The notes below the pieces were generated by a model. The model searched no databases. It was given only the letters and a program-made list of their open reading frames with translations, and was not told the origin of the DNA. From NCBI RefSeq assembly GCF_030817655.1, contig NZ_JAUSZM010000003.1:4774001-4838000 (forward strand): a DNA stretch of 64,000 nt, read 5' to 3'. Made by a program: the position numbers and the translations under genes. Below, piece by piece: positions 16,703-24,803 of the stretch (position 1 is the first letter of the stretch; the number at the start of each line of letters is the position of its first letter). The stretch is from Streptomyces sp. V4I2. GTDB lineage: Bacteria > Actinomycetota > Actinomycetes > Streptomycetales > Streptomycetaceae.

Positions 16703-17703
16703 TGGGGTACGTCCTCTCGGGTGGTGCCGGGCGCCAGGCCGCGCTCGCGCAGCCAGGCCAGTTGGATCCCGGGGGTGGAGCCGTAGCCGCCGCCGTGGTC
16801 GGCGAACGGCCAGACGGTGATGGTGCGGTCCACGCCTGCGTAGTGGTTGAAGGCGGCGTAGACGGTGGACGGCGGGCAGATGGGGTCCATCAGGCCGACG
16901 CTGAACAGCGCGGGGGCGGTGGCCCGCTGGGCGAAATACACGCCGTCGAAGTAGTCGAGGGTGGCAAAGGTCGGCTGCACCTTGTGCCGGCTGTGCCAGC
17001 GCAGGTACTTGACGAGCTCCTGGTAGGGCCCCTCGAAGGCGATCCGGGCCCCCTGGCGGAAGTGGCACAGGAAGGGCACGTCAGGGAGTACAGCAGCGAT
17101 GTGATCAGTCATCAGGCCGGCCACGGCGAGGGAGAGTCCGCCGCCCTGGCTGCCGCCGGCCACGATGATCCGGCCGCCGTCGATCCCGGGAAGCTCGGCG
17201 ACCGCGTCCACCGCGCGCACACAGTCGGTCATCAGCCGCCGGTAGTAGTAGTTCTCGGGCGAGTCGATGCCCCTGGTCATGAAGCCCTCGGACCACTGGG
17301 TGCCGTCGCCCATCCCCCGGTCCGGGGTGTCGTGGCCCTGACCTCGGGTGTCGACGACCAGCTGGGCGTACCCGGCAGCCGACCAGAACAGGTGCTCGGT
17401 GGGCAGTCCGCGGCCGCCGCTGTAGCCCTGGTAGGTGACGACGACGGGCAGCGGGCCCTCTACCCCGCACGGGCGCAGCAGCCAGGCGGCGACCGGCTCA
17501 CCGTTCCAGCCGGGGAAGCGCACGTCGTCGACCTCGACGGTGCGCAGTCCGTACTGCTCGGTGACCCGCTCGGTCTTCACCGCGCCGCCCTGGGCGCGGG
17601 CCTCGGCGAGGGTGCGCTGCCAGAAGGGGTCGAAGTCGTCGGGGGCGGGCGACTTCGGACGGTAGCCGACCAGGTCTTCGGGGCCGAGGTCAGTCAGGGG
17701 CAT
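16699..17703 (-). CDS. AXE1-family acetylxylan esterase / cephalosporin-C deacetylase
   Basis: I chose the ATG at 17703 because a GAGGAA ribosome site precedes it, although the frame extends to 17760. The 334-residue alpha/beta hydrolase has its nucleophile in AGGSQGGG (Ser about 185), the Asp in SVGLMDPICPP (about 273) and the His in FADHGGGYG (about 303). The RGQGHDTPD loop near 120 is characteristic of the AXE1 family, which removes acetyl groups from xylo-oligosaccharides and other small acetylated sugars. It has no signal peptide, so it works on imported oligomers. It lies 53 nt after GH42 and its stop overlaps the GH36 start. Confidence 0.9.
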   Translation of the reverse strand: MPLTDLGPEDLVGYRPKSPAPDDFDPFWQRTLAEARAQGGAVKTERVTEQYGLRTVEVDDVRFPGWNGEPVAAWLLRPCGVEGPLPVVVTYQGYSGGRGLPTEHLFWSAAGYAQLVVDTRGQGHDTPDRGMGDGTQWSEGFMTRGIDSPENYYYRRLMTDCVRAVDAVAELPGIDGGRIIVAGGSQGGGLSLAVAGLMTDHIAAVLPDVPFLCHFRQGARIAFEGPYQELVKYLRWHSRHKVQPTFATLDYFDGVYFAQRATAPALFSVGLMDPICPPSTVYAAFNHYAGVDRTITVWPFADHGGGYGSTPGIQLAWLRERGLAPGTTREDVPQ

Positions 17704-17756
17704 GTCGTGTTCCTCACGTCCTGGATCGGGGGTGGGCCGGTGTGAGCCGCTGCGCT

Positions 17757-19742
17757 TCACGGCAGCCGGAGCACGGCAACGCCTCCGGGGGACAATGTCA
17801 CGCCCCCATCCGCTGCCTGACGATCCGTCAACAGCTCCCAGCCGACGACCGGGACATGCCAGGGCTCACGGCCGTGGTTGAGCAGGAAGAGCCAGGAGCG
17901 GCCGTCGTCGGCGCTGCGGCGGACCGCCTCCACGCCGGGCGGCAGGCCGGGCACGAGGGGTCGGACCTCGGCTTCGGATAGCAGGCGGCGCACCAGTGCG
18001 GAGTAGCCGGCATCGTCCAGCCGGGTGGAGAGGTACCAGCCGGCGCCCTCGCCGTAGGCGGCACGGGTCAGTGCGGGGCGTCCGTCGGCGTAGGCGGCGA
18101 CGGTGTCCGCGCCCTCGGTGCGGAGGTACTCGCTCCAGGCGCCTGCCGCCATGCCGTCGGACAGCCTCAGCACCGCCCCCGCCGCCAGCGGGCGGTGCTC
18201 CTCGACCCGGATGCCCAGCGCCTCGCCCAGCGGCTCGGCCGGGTAACCGCCGGTCCTGGCCCGGTAGTTCTCGTCGACGACGCCGCTGAAGTACTGCACC
18301 AGCAGAGTGCCGCCCTGCTCGACGTAGCCGCGCAGGTTCTCGGCCGCGGCGTCGGAGAGCAGGTGCAGCGCGGGCGCCATGACCAGCCGGTACGCCGACA
18401 GCTCGGCCTCCGGGTGGGCGAAGTCCGCGGTGACGCCGGCGTCCCACAGAGCACGGTGGGCGCGGCGCAGAGTGCCGGGGTAATCGAGATCCTTCGACGG
18501 CAGCCCCTGGCTCTCGAGCCCCCACCAGGAGTCGGTGTCGTGCAGCACGGCGGCCTCGGCGACGACCTTGGAGCCGGCCAGCTCGGCCAGTCGCGCGACC
18601 ACCTCCCCGGTTTCGCAGACCTCGCGGAAGATCCGCGAGTCCGCCCCGGCGTGCGGGACCATCGCCGAGTGCCAGATCTCGGCCCCCGAGCTGGACTGGC
18701 GCCACTGGAAGAACAGCGCGCCGTCAGCGCCGTGGGCCAGGTGCTGCACCGAGTGCCGCAGGATCTCGCCCGGCTCCTTGGGCAGGGTGGCGTTCTCCCC
18801 GTACACCGTGGAGGTGCCCTGCTCCATCAGCAGCCAGGGCTTTCCGCCGCCGAAGGAACGCGCCCGGTCGCCGCCGAAGGCGGTGTCGGCGGCGGCGTCC
18901 ACGCCCGGCGCGATCGGGTAGTGGTCGATGCTGACGAAGTCCAGCTCACGGCCGAAGGCCCACAGGTCCAGGTTCTGGTAGCCGGGCAGCATCAGATTGG
19001 TGGTGACCGGCAGTTCACTGTGGACGCGAATGGCGTCACATTGCTCGCTGTAGGCGGCGAGGGCCTCGTCGGACCAGTAGCGGCGGAAGTCGAGCACCTG
19101 GCCCGGATTGTGGTGCCACTGGGTGGCCCGGGGCGGCAGGATCTCCTCCCAGCTGCCGTAGCGCTGGCTCCAGAAGGCGGTCCCCCAGGCCGCGTTGACG
19201 GCATCCAGGCTGCCGTGGCGCTCGCGGAGCCAGCGCCGGAAGCCGGCGGCGGCGTGGTCGCAGTAGCAGATCGCGGCGTACTCGTTGTGGACATGCCACA
19301 AGGCGACCGCCGGGTGCTCGCCGTAGCGGGCGGCCAGGGCGGTGGCGATCCCGCGCGCGGCCCGCCGGTAGGCGGGAGCGGCCAGGCAGTAGGTGTCCCG
19401 GCTGCCGTGGACGAGCCCGGCTCCCTCGGCGGTGATCGGCATCGCATCCGGGTGCGCCAGGGTGAACCAGGGCGGCGGGGAGGCAGTGGGGGTGGCCAGG
19501 TCCACGGCGACGCCGTAGCTGTGCAGCCGGTCGAGCTGCTGGTCCAGCCAGGCGAACTCGTACCGGCCCTCCTCGGGTTCCAGTAGCGCCCAGGAGAAGA
19601 CGCCGAGGGTGGCGAGGTTGACCCGCGCCCGGCTCATCAGGGCGTCGTCCTCCTTCCAGGTCTCCTGGTCCCACTGCTCCGGGTTGTAGTCGCCGCCGAA
19701 GGCGAGGCCGCCCAGCCGGGCGGTGAGTCTGCTGGTGCTCAC
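17757..19742 (-). CDS. GH42 beta-galactosidase
   Basis: The 661-residue protein has the GH42 layout. A TIM barrel starts with GGDYNPEQW. The acid/base Glu is in HVHNEY (about 154), followed by the metal-site region ICYCDHAAAGF. The nucleophile is in LLMEQGTS (about 307). A trimerisation domain follows at 370-590 (EAAVLHDTDSWWGLE, VQYFSGVVDENYRA) and a short beta domain ends the protein. No signal peptide is present. The GTG start overlaps the stop of the upstream lacI gene (GTGA), so regulator and enzyme are translationally coupled. Substrate is probably terminal beta-galactose on imported oligosaccharides. Confidence 0.93.
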   Translation of the reverse strand: MSTSRLTARLGGLAFGGDYNPEQWDQETWKEDDALMSRARVNLATLGVFSWALLEPEEGRYEFAWLDQQLDRLHSYGVAVDLATPTASPPPWFTLAHPDAMPITAEGAGLVHGSRDTYCLAAPAYRRAARGIATALAARYGEHPAVALWHVHNEYAAICYCDHAAAGFRRWLRERHGSLDAVNAAWGTAFWSQRYGSWEEILPPRATQWHHNPGQVLDFRRYWSDEALAAYSEQCDAIRVHSELPVTTNLMLPGYQNLDLWAFGRELDFVSIDHYPIAPGVDAAADTAFGGDRARSFGGGKPWLLMEQGTSTVYGENATLPKEPGEILRHSVQHLAHGADGALFFQWRQSSSGAEIWHSAMVPHAGADSRIFREVCETGEVVARLAELAGSKVVAEAAVLHDTDSWWGLESQGLPSKDLDYPGTLRRAHRALWDAGVTADFAHPEAELSAYRLVMAPALHLLSDAAAENLRGYVEQGGTLLVQYFSGVVDENYRARTGGYPAEPLGEALGIRVEEHRPLAAGAVLRLSDGMAAGAWSEYLRTEGADTVAAYADGRPALTRAAYGEGAGWYLSTRLDDAGYSALVRRLLSEAEVRPLVPGLPPGVEAVRRSADDGRSWLFLLNHGREPWHVPVVGWELLTDRQAADGGVTLSPGGVAVLRLP

Positions 19743-20782
19743 TTCACACTCTTTCGGGTAGGGGCGAGGCCAGCCGCGGGATACGTGCGCGGCGCCGGAC
19801 CGGTGCTCTCACGGCGCGTCAGGACCGGCGCGAGCAGGGTGAACTCCTCCGTGGGCCGCCCGGCCAGCCGGTCGGCGATCGGTTCCACGGCGAGTTCGCC
19901 GAGCTCCCCGGCCGGACCGGTGACCGCGGTGAGCACTGCTCGGCCAGGGGCTCCGGGCATAGCGCCACCACGGAGACGTCCTCGGGGACGACCCGCCCGG
20001 AGGCCCGCAGCAGTGACAGCAGCGGCTGGATCGCGCCCTCGTTCTGGACGACGAATCCGGTGGTGTCGGGACGGTCGGCCAGGATCCGGCTGACCACCCC
20101 GGCCACAGATTCGAAGGTGCCCTCGCAGGGACGGTGCAGCACCCGCAGGCCGAGCCGGTCCGCCGCCGCCTGGAAGCCGCCCAGTGTCCGTTCCGCACAG
20201 CCGGAGTGGCGCTGGTGGACCGCCGGCGCGTAGCCGATGAAGGCGACGTCCCGATGCCCCAGCTCGGCCAGGTGCTCGACGCAGAGCGCACCCGCGTACG
20301 CGAAGTCGTAGTCCGCGCAGGCGAGTCCGCTGGGGTCGCCGGGCAGCCCGATCAGGGCCGCCGGCGCCCCGGTCTCGCGCAGGACGTCGATGCGGGGGTC
20401 GTCGAGCTGAACGTCCATCAGGATCACTCCGTCGGCCAGCCCGCTGCCAGCCACCCTGCGCACCCCCGCCGAGCCCTCGTCACTGGTCAGCAGCAGGACG
20501 TCGTAGCCGAAGCCTCGTGCCGCCGTGGTGACCGCGATGGCGATCTCCATCATCACCGGGACGTAGATGTCCGTGCGCAGTGGCACCACCAGCGCGAGGA
20601 TGTGCGAGCGTCTTCCGGCCAGCACCCTGGCCCCGGCGTTGGGGTGGTAGCCGAGGCCGGGCGATCGTCGCCTCCACTCTGGTCCTCGTCGGTGCGGAGA
20701 TCGCCCGCTTGCCACTGAGGACGTAGCTCACGGTGCTCGGGGAGACGCCTGCCGCCTCGGCCACTTGGGCCAGTGTCACCAT
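19739..20782 (-). pseudogene. In-operon LacI-family regulator with two single-base frameshifts
   Basis: The reading starts VTLAQVAEAAGVSPSTVSYVLSG, a clear helix-turn-helix, 5 nt after the permease stop. Near 20660 one extra C shifts the frame within the expected ARLGYHPN. The ligand domain then continues correctly (RRSHILALVVPL, HLAELGHRDVAFIG). Near 19940 one G is missing and the last 66 residues (VLTAVTGPAGELG to RKSVK) are in the first frame again. Restoring two bases would give a normal protein of about 345 residues. The end overlaps the GH42 start. Given how intact the rest is, assembly error is as likely as true inactivation. It is the natural candidate repressor of this operon. Confidence 0.8.
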
Positions 20783-20787
20783 GCCGG

Positions 20788-21744
20788 TCAGCCCTTGATC
20801 GCGCCGGTGAGCATGCCGGTCTTGAAGTGCTTCTGCATGAAGGGGTAGACCATCAGGATCGGCACCAGGGTCAGCACCACCACCGCCATCTGCAGAGAGA
20901 GCGGCGCGGTCTGGGTGTGCAGGGAGCCGAAGCCGCCGTTGGTGGCGCCCGGCATGGTCATCCCGTTGCTGACGTACTGGAGCAGCACGTACTGCAGTGG
21001 CCACTTGGTGCTGTCGGTCGGCATGTAGAGCATCACGTTGAAGAAGGAGTTCCAGTAGCCCACCGCGTAGAAGAGCGCCACCACCGCGGTGACCGCGCGG
21101 GAGGTCGGCAGCACGATCGACCACAGGATGCGCCACTCGGTGCAGCCGTCCATGCGGGCGGCGTCGATGAGGTCGGAGGCGGTCCCGGAATAGAAGGAGC
21201 GCAGCACCAGGATGTTGAAGACGGAGACCGAACTGGGCAGGATAAGCGCCCAGTACTGTCCGTAGCCGCCGAGGGCGGTGACGACCAGGTAGGTGGGGAT
21301 GAGGCCGCCGCCGACGAACATGGTGATGACAAGCACCAGCAGGATGGCGCGGTGACCGAAGGAACGGGAGCGGGACAGCCCGTAGGCGCACAGCACCGAG
21401 ACCACCATGGAGAGCAGGGTGCCGACGACGGTGATGCCCAGGCTGACCAGGATGGCCCGGGTGACCGGCCCATCGACGAGCATCTGGTGGTAGGCGGCCA
21501 CCGTCAGCCCGTCGGGCCAGATGACCAGGCCGCCGGCCCGGTTGATGGCACCGGGGGTGGAGAAGCTGGTGACCACGACGATCCACAGCGGCACCAGGAC
21601 CGCTGCGAGCACCAGCAGCAGCACGCCGCCCTTGAGGCCCTGCCCGACGGCCGTGGGCGGTTCCTCCCACACCGGGCGGTTGGGGTGCCGGTCAGGACGG
21701 AGCGTCAGAGCCGGGGTCGGGGTGTCACTGAGTGTCTGGCTCAT
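20788..21744 (-). CDS. Sugar ABC transporter permease, LplC/MalG type
   Basis: The 318-residue membrane protein has six predicted helices (GVLLLVLAAVLVPLWIVVV at about 40 is the first). The EAA loop reads DLIDAARMDGCTEWRILWSIVLP at about 190-212, which docks to the ATPase. YFMQKHFKTG-like endings (MQKHFKTGMLTGAIKG) are typical of the LplC branch that handles complex oligosaccharides. Its start overlaps the stop of the partner permease (ATGA). No ATPase gene is nearby; Streptomyces sugar importers commonly share one encoded elsewhere (MsiK). Confidence 0.9.
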   Translation of the reverse strand: MSQTLSDTPTPALTLRPDRHPNRPVWEEPPTAVGQGLKGGVLLLVLAAVLVPLWIVVVTSFSTPGAINRAGGLVIWPDGLTVAAYHQMLVDGPVTRAILVSLGITVVGTLLSMVVSVLCAYGLSRSRSFGHRAILLVLVITMFVGGGLIPTYLVVTALGGYGQYWALILPSSVSVFNILVLRSFYSGTASDLIDAARMDGCTEWRILWSIVLPTSRAVTAVVALFYAVGYWNSFFNVMLYMPTDSTKWPLQYVLLQYVSNGMTMPGATNGGFGSLHTQTAPLSLQMAVVVLTLVPILMVYPFMQKHFKTGMLTGAIKG

Positions 21745-22757
21745 TTGCGGTACAACCCGTCCTCACCGAAGGCGTGTGCGAGCCGGTTGGCTCCCCAGAT
21801 CAGCAGGAGCGAGATCACGCTCTTGAACAGTCCGGCCGCCGCGCCGTAGCTGTAGTTGTTGGTGGCGATGCCGTAGTAGAAGGAGAAGGTGTCCAGGACG
21901 TCGGCGGTGTCGTGACCGACGGCGTTGCGCTGGATCAGGAACTGCTCGAAGCCGACGCTGAGCGCGTTGCCGAGCCGCAGGACCAGCATCAGCACGATGA
22001 CGCCGCGCATGCCGGGCAGGGTGATGTGCCACATCCGCCGCCACCGGCCCGCGCCGTCCACCGCGGCGGCCTCGTAGAGGTTCTGGTCCACCGCGGCGAG
22101 CGCGGCGAGGAAGACGATGATCCCCCAGCCCGCTTCCTTCCACACCGCCTGGCCGGAGATCAGCAGCGCGAAGGTGTGCGGGTTGGTCATGATGTCCCAG
22201 CTGCCCAGATTGTGCTGGGCGAGCAGGTGGTTGAGCACGCCGGCCCCGCCGAGCATCTGCTGGAAGACGGTGATGGCCAGCACCCAGGAGAAGAAGTGCG
22301 GCAGATAGACCACGGACTGGATGAAGTTGCGGATCCGGGGGCTCATCACCGAGTTGAGCATCAGTGCGAGGGCGACCGGAACCGGGAAGAAGAGGACCAG
22401 CTGGACGAAGCTCAGCCACACGGTGTTGCGCAGCGCCTCCCAGAACACCGGGTCGTTGAACAGCTGCTGGAACTGGTCGAGACCGGCCCAGTCGCTGTGC
22501 ATCACCCCGACCAGCGGGTCGTAGTACTCGAAGGCGGTGATCAGGCCGAACAGCGGCGCGTAGTTGAAGACCAGCAGCAGCGCCACGACCGGGAGGGTCA
22601 TGATGATCAGTGACTTGTCCCGGCGCAGCCGGATCCGCCAGGTCATCCTGGTCCCCGGGAGGCTCTTGTCCGCCCGGCCGCTCCGCGCGCCGGCCGCTCG
22701 CTCGGCTCTGCGGCTCCCCTGGGTCTTCTTGGGTTTGATGGTGGATGTCACGGTCAC
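21741..22757 (-). CDS. Sugar ABC transporter permease, LplB/MalF type
   Basis: The 338-residue protein has a basic N-terminal tail of about 45 residues and six membrane helices beginning LIIMTLPVVALLLVFNYAP. The EAA motif NLYEAAAVDGAGRWRRMWHITLP lies at about 228-250. The VVYLPHFFSWV segment and the ending NRLAHAFGEDGLYRK place it in the LplB branch. It pairs with the downstream LplC-type permease, overlapping by 4 nt, and lies 36 nt after the binding-protein gene. Confidence 0.9.
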   Translation of the reverse strand: MTVTSTIKPKKTQGSRRAERAAGARSGRADKSLPGTRMTWRIRLRRDKSLIIMTLPVVALLLVFNYAPLFGLITAFEYYDPLVGVMHSDWAGLDQFQQLFNDPVFWEALRNTVWLSFVQLVLFFPVPVALALMLNSVMSPRIRNFIQSVVYLPHFFSWVLAITVFQQMLGGAGVLNHLLAQHNLGSWDIMTNPHTFALLISGQAVWKEAGWGIIVFLAALAAVDQNLYEAAAVDGAGRWRRMWHITLPGMRGVIVLMLVLRLGNALSVGFEQFLIQRNAVGHDTADVLDTFSFYYGIATNNYSYGAAAGLFKSVISLLLIWGANRLAHAFGEDGLYRK

Positions 22758-22793
22758 GGTTCCTCCTTGCGTGGCGCCGCCTGCTGGTGCGGA

Positions 22794-24479
22794 CTACTGA
22801 CCCGTGCCGAGCTTGTCGAGGATCTCGGTCTGGTACCACGCCTTGAGCCGGTCGCCGCCGCTGCTCTTCCAACTGGCCAGTACTGCCTGGTAGTCGGAGA
22901 CCTTCTTCAGGCCGTGGGTGACGTCCTTGATGGTGTCCTGGACGGACTGGGCGTTGGCGATGGTGCTGAAGCGCGCCGGCAGGGTGATGTTCATGCCGTA
23001 GAAGACCGGCTTGTAGGCGTGCTTGCTCGCAGCAGTGCACCAGGCGAGGGAGTCGCGGGTGACCTGTTCGGCGCCCGGATTGAACACCACCGAGGGACCC
23101 GCGCCCAGGAACGGGAAGGTCTTCGGCAGAGCGGTCTTCTTGCCCTCGGCGGTGTACGTGGGCAGACCGTTCTGCAGGGTGTAGTGGACGCCCTCGACGC
23201 CGTAGTTGGCCATCGTGTACTCGGCCGAGCCGAAGGGGGCGGACAGGTAGTCGGCGACCGCGAGCAGTTCCTGGATCTGGTCACCGGAGAGCTTGGCGTT
23301 GAAGTAGCTCAGCATGCTGGTGGAGGCCCCGAGGAAGATCTGCGGGTCGGACTTGCCGTCGGCCGCGATGATGTTGAAGGCGTCCCGGCGGTAGTTCTTG
23401 TTCGCGGCGGTTCCGGACTGGTAGTCACTGAGGCTCCAGTCCCCGGTGCCGCCACCCTGGATCAGGGCCTTGCCCGCGTAGAAGCGGGTGCTGGCGTTGT
23501 TGGTGTTGTTGGCCAGCGCGTCAGGGTGCACGTATCCCGCCTTGGCCAGCCGGTAGTGCCAGTCGAGGGCCTCCAGCATTTCGGGCATCTCGTAGAAGTG
23601 GACCAGCTTGCCGTCCACCACCTTGTATTTGTCCGGGAGCCCCCATGCCTGGTACAGGGAGGTCCAGACCTCGCCGAACGCCCAGACTCCGCCCTTGGCG
23701 TCGGTCAGCTCCTTGCCCAGGTTCATGTAGTCCTCGGCGGACTTGACCTGGTCGGCGGTGATCCCCTTGGCCTCCAGGATGTCCCGGCGGTAGAACACCG
23801 ATCCGGACAGCGGCATCCCGCTGGCGAAGGTGGGAATGCCGTAGATCTTGTCCTCCCAGGCGCTGACCTGCCAGGCGAGGGTCGGGATCGCCGCCAGGTT
23901 GGGGTACTTCTTGATCTTCTCCCCGGCCAGGTAGGGCGTGAGGTCCGCCAGCTGGGTCCCGACCAGCCCACCCATGTTGAAGTTGTTGTTCCACCAGCTG
24001 GGCAGGTTGATCCAGTCCGGCAGCTTCTTCGCCGCGGTCATCGTCGGGATGATGGTCTGGTAGTCGTTGCCGTTCGCCGGCTTCATGGTGAGGTTGATGC
24101 CCAGCGCCTTGTTCATGGCCTGGTAGAACGAGTTGCCCGCCGGCGGGAGGGCGTCCCACATGGGGGTCACCGCGGTGTAGCTGCCGCCCTTGCCCGGTAT
24201 ACCGGAGACGGTGGCGACCGGGTGGGCCGGGTAGGTCAGGTAGCCCGGGTCGGTGAAGGAACCTGCGGCCCCGGTCACCGTGGGGATGTCCGGCTTGACC
24301 GCAGTGCTCGCCACGTAGGCGGGAAGCACCGAAGCCAGACCGGTCTTGCTGTTGGCGCCGCCCTTGCTGCTGGAGGACTTGCCCCCGCCGCAGGCGGAGA
24401 GCACCGGGGACAGGGCGGCTGCTCCCGCCACAGCGACCGCGCCGTTCACGAAAGTTCTACGACTCATGGCGATGCTCAT
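22794..24479 (-). CDS. Extracellular sugar-binding lipoprotein of ABC transporter (Tat-type signal)
   Basis: The 561-residue protein starts MSIAMSRRTF, a twin-arginine motif, followed by a hydrophobic stretch and the lipobox LSAC at about 30-33. It should therefore be exported folded and lipid-anchored. The mature part has the family-1 solute-binding pattern (TIIPTMTAAKKLPDWINLPSW, GGVWAFGEVWTSL, FYAGKALIQGG) and the large size usual for LplA-type proteins that bind oligosaccharides. AAGGG-like sequence 10 nt upstream supports the first ATG. It is the first gene of the operon, reading away from the divergent GH3 gene. Confidence 0.9.
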   Translation of the reverse strand: MSIAMSRRTFVNGAVAVAGAAALSPVLSACGGGKSSSSKGGANSKTGLASVLPAYVASTAVKPDIPTVTGAAGSFTDPGYLTYPAHPVATVSGIPGKGGSYTAVTPMWDALPPAGNSFYQAMNKALGINLTMKPANGNDYQTIIPTMTAAKKLPDWINLPSWWNNNFNMGGLVGTQLADLTPYLAGEKIKKYPNLAAIPTLAWQVSAWEDKIYGIPTFASGMPLSGSVFYRRDILEAKGITADQVKSAEDYMNLGKELTDAKGGVWAFGEVWTSLYQAWGLPDKYKVVDGKLVHFYEMPEMLEALDWHYRLAKAGYVHPDALANNTNNASTRFYAGKALIQGGGTGDWSLSDYQSGTAANKNYRRDAFNIIAADGKSDPQIFLGASTSMLSYFNAKLSGDQIQELLAVADYLSAPFGSAEYTMANYGVEGVHYTLQNGLPTYTAEGKKTALPKTFPFLGAGPSVVFNPGAEQVTRDSLAWCTAASKHAYKPVFYGMNITLPARFSTIANAQSVQDTIKDVTHGLKKVSDYQAVLASWKSSGGDRLKAWYQTEILDKLGTGQ

Positions 24480-24803
24480 GCTGGGCTGCCCTTCGAGGGT
24501 GAGGTGGGGAGTTGAGCGTTGTGCAGATGTGCTGTAGTGCAGCCGGACCCTTGGGGAACTGACGGCCGATCCGCCGGAAGCCTTCGAAGCGCTTCAAAGT
24601 TGCCGAGATGTTAAGCGCCACTTTCTCCGGAGGACAAGGCATGCGCAGAGAAACGACAACTTAAAGTTTCTGGCATCTATCAACGAAACTTTCTCTTGAC
24701 TCTGTTGTGATCACCTGCCAGCGTCGAAGGGCTTCACCACCGGCAAGGTCGCGCGACCGCGCCTGTCGGCCCAACTGCCCCGTTCAGCGAGGGACCCTCA
24801 CCT
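24480..24803. promoter_or_regulatory. Divergent promoter region between the ABC operon and the GH3 gene
   Basis: Two candidate operators are visible. A palindrome TTCGAAGCGCTTCAAA spans 24583-24598 (centre GC/GC), of the LacI type. An inverted pair AAAGTTTC (24663-24670) and GAAACTTT (24685-24692) forms the second; the right half reads CGAAACTTTCT, close to the CGAAACTTTCG element found upstream of Streptomyces xylanase-type genes. TTGACT follows at 24696 and could be a -35 for the GH3 gene. The region is notably less GC-rich than its flanks. Confidence 0.6.

Noticed and set aside
13781..16786. Plus-strand open frame of about 1,000 codons
   Set aside because: It lies opposite the GH5 and GH36 genes. 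Its translation is low-complexity Arg/Gly/Val-rich, as expected from the antisense of high-GC coding DNA, and no motif is present.
16703..17068. N-terminal extension of the GH36 frame
   Set aside because: These 122 codons are the shadow of the esterase gene. The GTG at 16702 overlaps the esterase stop, as in coupled operons.
24708..24715. CRP-like palindrome TGTGATCAC near the GH3 promoter
   Set aside because: Only a short 8-9 bp core matches, and Streptomyces Crp sites need a longer dyad. It is insufficient by itself.
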